In this document: positions 57,367-64,000 of the stretch, piece by piece | How positions within the stretch are numbered: the stretch's first letter is position 1 | Layout: the number at the start of each line of letters is the position of its first letter | DNA from: Euzebya rosea | Lineage (GTDB): Bacteria > Actinomycetota > Nitriliruptoria > Euzebyales > Euzebyaceae | NCBI RefSeq assembly: GCF_003073135.1 | Contig: NZ_PGDQ01000009.1 | Span: 62,001-126,000, forward strand | Direction of reading: 5' to 3' | Length of the DNA: 64,000 nucleotides | Notes under the pieces: model-generated | Databases searched by the model: none | Told to the model about the DNA's origin: nothing | What the model saw: the letters and a program-made list of their open reading frames with translations, nothing else | Made by a program: the position numbers and the translations under genes

Positions 57367-57505
57367 TCGGTGCTCCCTGGGGGGTGGAAGATGTGGAATT
57401 ACCCAAGGAACTGTACGGCACCCGAACAAGTCAGCATCACAGGTGCCGGAGAAAACCTGGAGTGATGTGAAACCATTCGACCCCGTGGGGAGTCTCAACG
57501 ACGTG

Positions 57506-57718
57506 TTACGTCACATTGACCGATCGCGCGACCTCGATCAGCTGCTCGGCTCGCTGTTCCAACACCCTGGCCTCGCGAAGCTGTCCCCGTCGCCTGGCTC
57601 GTCGGGCCCTGGCGGCGGCAGCGGCTGCCCGCTGCAGCATCTCGGCCCTGAGGTCTCGCAACGACATCGCCGACGCGGGGGTGTAGTCCGGAGCGGTGGG
57701 GGACGGGTCTGCGCTCAT
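57506..57718 (-). CDS. Small basic coiled-coil-like protein (hypothetical)
   Basis: 70 residues: a short Pro/Ser/Asp-rich start, then one long Ala/Arg-rich helix (LRAEMLQRAAAAAARARRAR, LREARVLEQRAEQLIEVARS). AAGGA precedes the ATG at good spacing. Same strand as the winged-helix-like gene; possibly regulatory or nucleic-acid-associated. The composition also fits a chance frame in GC-rich DNA, so confidence is moderate. Confidence 0.5.
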   Translation of the reverse strand: MSADPSPTAPDYTPASAMSLRDLRAEMLQRAAAAAARARRARRRGQLREARVLEQRAEQLIEVARSVNVT

Positions 57719-57846
57719 CGTTTCGGTCCTTGGAGCAGCACGGGGAATCTGTGGTCGCAGACCTGTGACGTTTCGCGAATCCCCGATGATGCTGGTCGGA
57801 CGGACAGTTATGGTCGGGGCCGAAACGAGGATTCTGGATCGTACCG

Positions 57847-58518
57847 ATGACCCTGTTCAGTGAGTCCGTCGCCGAGGGCGTGCGGCGTGGTGACCCCGAC
57901 GCTGTCGGTGAGGTGTACGTGCACCTCGCTGATCGGCTCCTCGGTTACCTGATCGCGCGCGTCCGTGATCGGGCCACTGCCGAGGACCTGGTCGAGGCGA
58001 CCTTCGTGGAGCTGCTCCGGAAGGGGAACACGATCAACGGGGGTCCCGCGGCGATCAAGGTCTGGTTGTTCCGGTCGGCGTACTTCAACGCGCTCGACCA
58101 CATTCGGAAGGTCAAGCGGCGGGCAGAGGACGCGCTCGACGACGTCGAACGGCTCGACGTCGAGGACGAGTCCGCGGGTCCCGGGGAGCTGGCGATCCGC
58201 AACGAACGCCGTCGCACGGTTCGCGCCGCGATGGCACACCTGTCGGAGGACCAACGAGCCGTCCTGCAGCTCAGGTACGTCGCGGAGCTGTCGGCGCCCG
58301 AGGTGGCCGACATCCTCGGCAAGACCGAAGGCGCCATCCGGAGCCTGCAGCATCGGGGGGAACGGGCGCTTGCCAGGCTGCTCGCCGACACCGAGATGGC
58401 CGCCGAGATGATCGCTGCGCGTGACCGGCGTCCTGCGGAGGGTCGGGACCAGGTTCACGACCCCGTTTCGGACGGTCGAGAAAAAGGCGAACGGTCCACG
58501 CCTCCCGAAACGTCCTAG
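57847..58518 (+). CDS. ECF sigma factor
   Basis: 223 residues. Region 2: VYVHLADRLLGYLIARVRDR, DLVEATFVELL, WLFRSAYFNALDHIRKVKRR; region 4: LSEDQRAVLQLRYVAELSAPEVADILGKTEGAIRSLQHRG. A 35-residue hydrophilic tail follows. The gene is followed 78 bp later by a DUF5667-type membrane protein, the arrangement seen for BldN-type sigma factors and their RsbN anti-sigma in Streptomyces, so membrane-controlled activity is likely. Confidence 0.9.
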   Translation: MTLFSESVAEGVRRGDPDAVGEVYVHLADRLLGYLIARVRDRATAEDLVEATFVELLRKGNTINGGPAAIKVWLFRSAYFNALDHIRKVKRRAEDALDDVERLDVEDESAGPGELAIRNERRRTVRAAMAHLSEDQRAVLQLRYVAELSAPEVADILGKTEGAIRSLQHRGERALARLLADTEMAAEMIAARDRRPAEGRDQVHDPVSDGREKGERSTPPETS

Positions 58519-58596
58519 CCCCGGGTCGGCACGATCGCCGGCTCCGTTCGCGTTACCACTTCCCCCCTCCCCACCTCCCCGAGACGACACCTGACG

Positions 58597-59847
58597 ATGG
58601 ACTACACCGATCGCTCCGACCGCAACCCGGCGCTTGCCGAGCTGCTGGACGATGCGTTCGTCGAGCCGGTCGACCTGGACACGGCCTCGCGACACCTCTG
58701 GGTCATCCACTCCGAGGCCCAGCGCATGGCGCTGGAGACCGAGGACGAGGTGGACATCCCGGTGTCGCTGGCCAACCGTCGCCTGCCTCGGGCAGCGGTC
58801 CCGGTCCTGGCGCTCGTCATGCTCATGTCCATGTCGGGGGTGGCTGTCGCCGCAAGCCAGGGGTCCCTCCCGGGTGACGCCCTGTACCACGTCAAGCGCG
58901 GGACCGAACGGGCGCAGCTGATCTTCGTCCGCGATCCCGTGACCCGTGCCGAGCTGCAGCTGTCGTTCGCCCGTACAAGGCTCGACGAGATCCAGCAGAT
59001 CGCCGTCAGCAGGCCGCAGCACGTGCCGGAGCTGGTGGAGCAGATCGCGGTGACCCTGGTCGAGGTCGAGCACGGCGCCCCGGAGGTCGCGGCTCGCGTC
59101 CAGCCGGTCAGCGAGAGCATCAGGCGCGAGACCACGGAGTCCATCGCGCAGCTGCAGCTGCCCGTCGACGTCAACCAGGCCGTCGAGGTCGCGATGACCC
59201 CCACGGCTGCCCCGGGAACGGCGACCGCAACACCGGTGCCCAGCACCAACACGCCCGCGACGGCACCCTCGGAGTCCAAGACCCCGCAGGCGACGGCCGA
59301 GCCGAAGGACACCGACGGCGACGGCATCCCCGACTCACCCGTGGTGATCGTCGACCTCGACGGGGACGGCATCGCCGACGACGTCGCAGCCGCGTTCCCG
59401 ACGCCCACCGGCACGGCCAGCCCCTCCGCGTCACCCCAGCCGACGGAGTCCGGGTCGGCCACCCCGACCCCCACGCCCACGGACTCGGCCAGCGAGCCGG
59501 CCCCCAGCGGCTCGCCGAACCCGTCGGCGAGTCCCGGGCCCTCCAGTCCGTCCACGGGGCAGCCGAGCACCGGGCCGAGCACGCCCCCCAGCCAGCCGGC
59601 CGGTCCCGTCGTGACCGCACGCCCGCAGCCCTCCGAGGGTGAGGTCGGCGACTCGCGTTCCGACGACGAGGACGGCGACGGCGTCGACCCCCAGCCCACG
59701 GCCAGCGCAGAGCCGGAGCCCGCCCCGACGGGGTCCTCGGCGTCGCCCGCCCCGTCCGACCCCGAGCCGGAGCCGAGCACATCACAGGACGATCCAGCGG
59801 GGCCCTCGGAGGTCATCGCTCGGCGGACAGGCAGTCCCGGCGAGTAG
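58597..59847 (+). CDS. DUF5667-like membrane protein, probable anti-sigma factor
   Basis: 416 residues. Cytoplasmic N-terminus (1-67), one helix (AVPVLALVMLMSMSGVAVAA), then GSLPGDALYHVKRGTERAQL, the DUF5667 signature, a helical outer domain, and a 200-residue Pro/Ser/Thr-rich stalk with calcium-type repeats DTDGDGIPDS, DLDGDGIADD and DEDGDGVDP. Partner of the sigma factor just upstream. The stalk would reach into the wall and may sense it. Confidence 0.82.
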   Translation: MDYTDRSDRNPALAELLDDAFVEPVDLDTASRHLWVIHSEAQRMALETEDEVDIPVSLANRRLPRAAVPVLALVMLMSMSGVAVAASQGSLPGDALYHVKRGTERAQLIFVRDPVTRAELQLSFARTRLDEIQQIAVSRPQHVPELVEQIAVTLVEVEHGAPEVAARVQPVSESIRRETTESIAQLQLPVDVNQAVEVAMTPTAAPGTATATPVPSTNTPATAPSESKTPQATAEPKDTDGDGIPDSPVVIVDLDGDGIADDVAAAFPTPTGTASPSASPQPTESGSATPTPTPTDSASEPAPSGSPNPSASPGPSSPSTGQPSTGPSTPPSQPAGPVVTARPQPSEGEVGDSRSDDEDGDGVDPQPTASAEPEPAPTGSSASPAPSDPEPEPSTSQDDPAGPSEVIARRTGSPGE

Positions 59848-59891
59848 CCGCTACCTCGTTCCGGGTGTCCGACAGTGACACACTGAGTCCG

Positions 59892-60236
59892 ATGGACGGC
59901 ATCGATGTCGGGTTGAGCGCGCTCACCTACCAGGTGTGGAAGGACGTGCTCCTGCGACTCGACATCGAGTGGGCGCGGCTGTCCAACGACAACGCCGACC
60001 ACGGATCGATCTGGGCGTGGGGCCACGAGGAAGTGGTCGAACGCTTCCACCCAGCCATCCTGCGACGCCTCGCCGAACGGGCCCTGGACGCCGGCCGTCC
60101 CATGGGTGAGGGCCCGGACTGGACCGCCGTGGGCGGAAACAGCTCCCAGTGGCTGGAGCTGGAGGATCTCCTGCGGGCCCTGCGTGCGCACCGCGAGATC
60201 GAGGAGTGCACCCTCCTGGTCCGGAAGCCGGGATGA
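59892..60236 (+). CDS. Small conserved-looking protein coupled to a histidine kinase
   Basis: 114 residues, soluble, no family recognised. WKDVLLRLDIEWARLS and a Trp/His-rich WAWGHEEVVERFHP stand out. Its stop overlaps the ATG of the kinase gene (ATGA), so it is likely part of the same signalling unit. ATG 59892 is chosen; GTG 59865 in frame would add nine residues. Neither has a clear ribosome-binding site. Confidence 0.65.
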   Translation: MDGIDVGLSALTYQVWKDVLLRLDIEWARLSNDNADHGSIWAWGHEEVVERFHPAILRRLAERALDAGRPMGEGPDWTAVGGNSSQWLELEDLLRALRAHREIEECTLLVRKPG

Positions 60237-62002
60237 CCGCCCCAGCCACGGGTCCACGCTCGCGGATCGAGGCCGAGCGCCTCGAGCTCGCGGCCAAGCC
60301 GGGACTGTTCCTGCTGGCGGCCGGCGTGATCGTGCTCGTGGTCGGCTGGGGCATGGGGGTCGACATCGTGACCCGTGTGGTCCCGGGCCTCGCGTCGATG
60401 AAGGTGAACACCGCGCTCGGCGTGGCGGCGCTCGGCGGCGCGACGCTGGCGCACGGCCGAGGACACCGGGGTCAGGTCGTTGCCGGTGCTTGCGGGCTCC
60501 TGGTCCTGTTGCTCGGGGCCCTCACCCTGGTGCAGTACCTCGCCGGGGTCGACCTCGGCATCGACCAGCTCGTGGTCGTCGACACCGAGATCGGCGACTT
60601 CCCCGGCCGCATGGGGGCCAACACGGCCATCGCCTTCGTGTCCCTCGGGTCGGCATGGGTGGTCCTGGCCGCCAGGCCGTCCAACGGCATCGTCCACGTC
60701 GCCGGACAGGCGCTGGCGTCCGTCGGTGGCTTCCTCGCGTTGTTCGCCCTCGTGGGGTATGCGCTGGAGTCGGCCAGCACCCGGGGGATCGGCCGTGCCA
60801 CGGAGATGGCGGTACACACCTCGGTGTCGCTGGTGGTGGCGACCGTCGGGCTGGCCATCGCCACCTCGGACCGCGGGCCGTTGCGGATCGGGTGGTCCAA
60901 CAGGGCCGGCGGTCGCTTGCTCCGCGGCCTCCTGGCCCCGGTGACCACTGTGGTCCTCGGGATCGGGGTCATCGTCGACCGGGTGGAGTCCGCCGGACTC
61001 CTGGCCGACCTCGACCTCCAGCTGGCGCTGGTGACGACGCTGACGCTGGTCATGGTGGCTGCGCTCGTGCAGCTGATGGCCAGCAGGCTCGAACGGGTTG
61101 CTGTCGCCGAGGAGGAGGCGCTCGAGGCGCTGGAGAAGGCGCATCTCCGGCTGGCGACGCTCAACGAGGACCTCGAGCGACGTGTCGCCCTCCGCACCGC
61201 GGAGCTGGCGACCACCAACGACGAGCTCGAACGCTCCAACGCCGATCTGGCGCAGTTCGCCTACGTCGCCTCCCACGACCTGAAGGAACCCCTGCGGATG
61301 GTGTCGGCGTACTGCACCCGCCTGGGGGAGCGGTACCGCGAGGATCTGGACGACCGCGGCCAGACCTACGTCGACCTCGCCGTCGAGGCGGCCGACCGGA
61401 TGCAGGACATGATCGATGCACTGCTGCGCTACAGCCGTGTCGGTCGTGAGTCCATCGAGGTCGAGCGGGTGGACCTCGCCACGATGGCCGCCGAGGTCGT
61501 GCGGCGCCTCGGAGCCCCGCTCGGCGATGTCGACGTACGGGTGTCCCCGGACCTTCCCGACGTCGTGGTGGACCACGACCTGTTCGGGCACGTCCTGCAG
61601 AACCTCATCGGCAACGCCGCCAAGTTCCGGCACCCCGAGCGTCCTCCGGTGATCGCGATCCGTGGCTGGGAGGGCCCGGGCGGCACGGTGCTGGAGGTCG
61701 CCGACAACGGCATCGGCGTCCCCCCGAAGCACCGTGAGCGCATCTTCCAGATGTTCCAGCGGCTGCACAAGCGCGACGCCTACGAGGGCACGGGCATAGG
61801 CTTGGCCCTCGTGGCCCGGATCGTCGGCCGGCACGGTGGCACCGTGGAGGTCGACGACAGCGATCTGGGAGGCGCCAGCTTCCGCATCACCCTGCCGACC
61901 GCACCCCCCCGTTCGGCACCCGACGAGCACGCAGCAGAGGACACCGATGGTCACGAAGGAACCGCCGTTGCAGGTACTGCTGGTGGACGACAACCCCGGT
62001 GA
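60233..62002 (+). CDS. Membrane sensor histidine kinase
   Basis: 589 residues. About eight membrane helices (25-285), a coiled linker (EEALEALEKAHLRLATLNED), HisKA with phospho-acceptor His348 in FAYVASHDLKEPLRMVSAY, and HATPase with N box NLIGNAAKFRHPE, G1 VADNGIGVPP and G2 GTGIGLALVARIVG. The kinase core is of the phytochrome-like HPK subgroup that pairs with Rcp1-type regulators, though no photosensory domain is present. Its last 56 bp overlap the response regulator gene. Confidence 0.9.
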   Translation: MTAPATGPRSRIEAERLELAAKPGLFLLAAGVIVLVVGWGMGVDIVTRVVPGLASMKVNTALGVAALGGATLAHGRGHRGQVVAGACGLLVLLLGALTLVQYLAGVDLGIDQLVVVDTEIGDFPGRMGANTAIAFVSLGSAWVVLAARPSNGIVHVAGQALASVGGFLALFALVGYALESASTRGIGRATEMAVHTSVSLVVATVGLAIATSDRGPLRIGWSNRAGGRLLRGLLAPVTTVVLGIGVIVDRVESAGLLADLDLQLALVTTLTLVMVAALVQLMASRLERVAVAEEEALEALEKAHLRLATLNEDLERRVALRTAELATTNDELERSNADLAQFAYVASHDLKEPLRMVSAYCTRLGERYREDLDDRGQTYVDLAVEAADRMQDMIDALLRYSRVGRESIEVERVDLATMAAEVVRRLGAPLGDVDVRVSPDLPDVVVDHDLFGHVLQNLIGNAAKFRHPERPPVIAIRGWEGPGGTVLEVADNGIGVPPKHRERIFQMFQRLHKRDAYEGTGIGLALVARIVGRHGGTVEVDDSDLGGASFRITLPTAPPRSAPDEHAAEDTDGHEGTAVAGTAGGRQPR

Positions 62003-62381
62003 CGTCCTGCTGATGCAGGAGACGTTCGAGGAGCTGCACGTCGGGGTCGAGGTGCTCACCGCGGGCGACGGTGTCGAGGCACTGGACACGTTGGAACGCG
62101 GTATGGCCGACGGTCGGTTGCCCGACCTCGTGGTCCTCGACCTGAACATGCCCGGCATGAACGGCATCGAGGTCCTGCAGGCCGTGCGGGCCAGCGACGG
62201 CCTTCGCCACCTCCCGATCATCATCATGACGTCCACCGCCGCGGAGGAGGAGGTTGTCGAGGCCTATCGCCACTACGCCTCCAGCTTCGTCACCAAACCC
62301 CAGCGGCCAGCGGAGATGACCGAGGCCCTCCGCAGCCTCGACGCCTTCTGGCTGCGCATCGCCCAGCTGCCGAAGACGTGA
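61947..62381 (+). CDS. Rcp1-like single-domain response regulator
   Basis: 144 residues, a lone receiver domain: LLVDDNPGDVLLMQETFEE, phospho-Asp65 in VVLDLNMPGMNG, MTSTAAEEEVVEAY and the conserved Lys in SFVTKPQ. Lacking an output domain, it probably passes phosphate on or acts by protein contact. GAGG at 7 nt supports ATG 61947, which lies inside the kinase coding region. Confidence 0.9.
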   Translation: MVTKEPPLQVLLVDDNPGDVLLMQETFEELHVGVEVLTAGDGVEALDTLERGMADGRLPDLVVLDLNMPGMNGIEVLQAVRASDGLRHLPIIIMTSTAAEEEVVEAYRHYASSFVTKPQRPAEMTEALRSLDAFWLRIAQLPKT

Positions 62382-62385
62382 TGCC

Positions 62386-63489
62386 GTGAGCACGAGGATC
62401 CTGCTGATCGAGGACAACCCCGGCGACGCCCTGATCGTCGAGGAAGCGCTCGAGGACGGCGTCCACGGCGGGGTGGTCTGCATCGTCGCCGAGACGCTGG
62501 CCGAGGGTCTCGATGCCCTCGACGCCCACGACGTCGCGTGCATCCTCTGCGATCTCGGGCTTCCGGGCGTCCAGGGCACCGACGCGGTGGGGGCGCTGGT
62601 CGACGCCCATCCCGACGTGCCGGTGATCGTCCTCACCGGGCAGCGCGGTGCCGAGGTGGCCGTGGCGGCGCTGGCCGCGGGGGCGCAGGACTACATCGTG
62701 AAGGCGGCGGACCTCGACCCCGATGCGCTGGCCCGCGCCATCCGGTACGCGATCGACCGCCACCGAATCCGCGGTGAGCTCCGTCGGGCCAACCGGCGCC
62801 TCAGCGAGTTCGCCGGCGTGGTGGCCCACGACCTGAAGGCGCCGCTCGCGGGGATCGTCGGCTACCTCAGGCTCGCCAGCCGCCAGTCGACCGACGAGAC
62901 GGTGACCATGATGCTGGACCGGGCCGGGGCGTCGGCCAACGAGCTGGCCAGCACCATCGACACGCTGCTGGACTTCGCCCGGTTCTCCTCGGCCGGGGTT
63001 CCGGAGCGGGTCGACATGGCCGCGCTGACCGAGGACCTCCACATCGCGTTCGACCCGATCCTCCAGCAGCACGGCGGTCGCATCGAGGTGTCCGAGATCC
63101 CCGACGTGATGGCCGACGAGGCAGCCCTGCGGCATGCGATGCACAACCTCGTCGCCAACGCCCTGAAGTACGCCCACCCGGAACGCCCACCGGTCGTGCG
63201 GATCAGCGGCGTCCTCGACGGGGACCGCGTGCGCGTGGCGGTGTCCGACAACGGCGTGGGCATCCCCGCCCGTGCTCGCGAGCAGGTCTTCGAGATGGGG
63301 GTCCAGCTGACCCCCGGCTCACAGGGCATCGGACTGGGCCTGCCCTCGGTCCGCAACGTCGTGCAGGCCAACGGTGGCCGGGTCTGGGTGGAGGACGGGC
63401 CGGACGGGCTCGGCACCACGATCGTGCTGTCCCTGCCCGTCCCCGCCGACGTCCGGATCTCCCTGGACCACCCGCCCACACACCACTGA
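62386..63489 (+). CDS. Receiver-histidine kinase hybrid
   Basis: 367 residues, soluble. REC domain (LLIEDNPGDALIVEEALED, Asp56 in LCDLGLPGVQG), a short helix, HisKA with His148 in FAGVVAHDLKAPLAG, and HATPase (NLVANALKYAHPE, VSDNGVGIPA, GIGLGLPSVRNVV). REC in front of the kinase suggests it is controlled by phosphotransfer from the preceding kinase. GTG start, 4 bp after the regulator gene. Confidence 0.9.
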   Translation: MSTRILLIEDNPGDALIVEEALEDGVHGGVVCIVAETLAEGLDALDAHDVACILCDLGLPGVQGTDAVGALVDAHPDVPVIVLTGQRGAEVAVAALAAGAQDYIVKAADLDPDALARAIRYAIDRHRIRGELRRANRRLSEFAGVVAHDLKAPLAGIVGYLRLASRQSTDETVTMMLDRAGASANELASTIDTLLDFARFSSAGVPERVDMAALTEDLHIAFDPILQQHGGRIEVSEIPDVMADEAALRHAMHNLVANALKYAHPERPPVVRISGVLDGDRVRVAVSDNGVGIPARAREQVFEMGVQLTPGSQGIGLGLPSVRNVVQANGGRVWVEDGPDGLGTTIVLSLPVPADVRISLDHPPTHH

Positions 63490-63512
63490 CCCCGAACGGG
63501 CGTCAGGGGGCG

Positions 63513-64000
63513 TCAGCGCGCGTTGAAATACTTCGCCTCGGGGTGGTGGACGACGAGGGCGTCGGTGGACTGCTCGGGGACCAGCTGGAACTCCTCCGAC
63601 AGCTCCAGGCCGATGCGTTCGGCGCCGAGCAGCTCGAACAGGGGCTTGCGTGACTCCAGGTCCGGGCAGGCGGCGTAGCCGAAGGAGTACCGCGACCCCT
63701 GGTAGCCCTGCTTGAACAGCCCGGTGACCTCCGCCGCGTCGTCGCCGTCGATCCCGAGCTCGCGCCGGATGCGGGCATGCCACATCTCGGCCAGGGCCTC
63801 GGCCATCTCGACCCCGAGCCCGTGCAGGTACAGGTAGTCGGTGTAGGCGTCGGCCGCGAACAGCTCGGCGGCGCGTTCGCTGACCCGGCTGCCCATCGTG
63901 ACGGCGTGGAAGGCGATCACGTCCCGTTCGCCGGACGCGACGGACCGGAAGAAGTCGGGGATGCACAGGCGGCGACCACGGGTCTGCCGGGGGAACGTGA
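63513..64000 (-). CDS. metH: Methionine synthase (cobalamin-dependent), C-terminal part
   Basis: The 3' end of a minus-strand gene entering from beyond the right edge; about 162 C-terminal residues. RGRRLCIPDFFRS, IAFHAVTMGSRVSE, DYLYLHGLGVEMAEALAE, RYSFGYAACPDL, LVPEQSTDALVVHHPEAKYF are the hallmarks of the MetH activation (S-adenosylmethionine-binding) domain. The enzyme methylates homocysteine via cobalamin; this domain supports reductive reactivation. Confidence 0.95.
   Translation of the reverse strand, partial: TFPRQTRGRRLCIPDFFRSVASGERDVIAFHAVTMGSRVSERAAELFAADAYTDYLYLHGLGVEMAEALAEMWHARIRRELGIDGDDAAEVTGLFKQGYQGSRYSFGYAACPDLESRKPLFELLGAERIGLELSEEFQLVPEQSTDALVVHHPEAKYFNAR

Overview
The window is very GC-rich, gene-dense DNA with strong third-position GC bias and frequent GTG/TTG starts. 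A WhiB protein, class III signal transduction proteins, cell-wall-binding repeat 2 (CWB2) surface proteins and a PASTA-bearing class A PBP point to Actinomycetota. The abundance of CWB2 proteins, the ATP-type PEP carboxykinase and an E. coli-type (class II) xylose isomerase fit a deep-branching marine actinobacterium such as a Nitriliruptoria/Euzebya-like lineage; the lineage is inference only.

Layout. 1-6.6 kb: thiolase C-terminus, a secreted penicillin-acylase/CWB2 fusion, a two-domain VOC protein, an F420-type LLM oxidoreductase. 6.6-18.5 kb: MazG-like and DUF4235 proteins, then a sugar locus: on the minus strand ROK regulator, xylA, beta-phosphoglucomutase, GH65 glycoside phosphorylase; then a Lon-like pseudoprotease, a ThuA protein and a PQQ-type sugar dehydrogenase; then xylB on the plus strand. 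The ROK gene and xylB share a 19-bp operator-like sequence. 18.6-24 kb: Tat-exported multicopper oxidase, a translationally coupled four-gene cluster (GT2, NodS-like methyltransferase, PIG-L deacetylase, acyl-CoA dehydrogenase), a 110-bp exact direct repeat and tRNA-Pro(CGG).

24.2-35 kb matches, in content, the mycobacterial ponA2/whiB4 neighbourhood: metallophosphoesterase, PonA2-like PBP with PASTA, two ArsA/Get3-like ATPases, WhiB, DUF4177, RidA. NfeD and a remarkable one-polypeptide ECF-sigma/transmembrane/BACON protein are inserted. 35-45 kb carries selenocysteine machinery (selB, selA), a ClC transporter with CBS and RCK-C domains, a degenerate GGDEF protein, and a sulfatase with its formylglycine-generating enzyme. 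45.3-47.9 kb is a coupled NUDIX/MBL/FG-GAP-like operon.

48-64 kb: pckA with a leader hairpin and terminator, a DUF2142 membrane protein overlapping tail-to-tail with a CWB2 protein, a large LVIVD-like/CWB2 surface protein, a polytopic membrane protein, a winged-helix-like protein, an ECF sigma factor with a DUF5667 anti-sigma-like partner, a coupled phosphorelay (small protein, membrane histidine kinase, Rcp-like regulator, REC-kinase hybrid), and the 3' end of metH.

No insertion sequence, prophage or CRISPR array was seen. The most notable points are the sigma-TM-BACON fusion, the 26-bp tandem array that gives stop codons to two convergent genes, the xylose operator pair, two serine-protease-fold proteins without catalytic residues, and a hairpin that buries the start site of a CWB2 gene.
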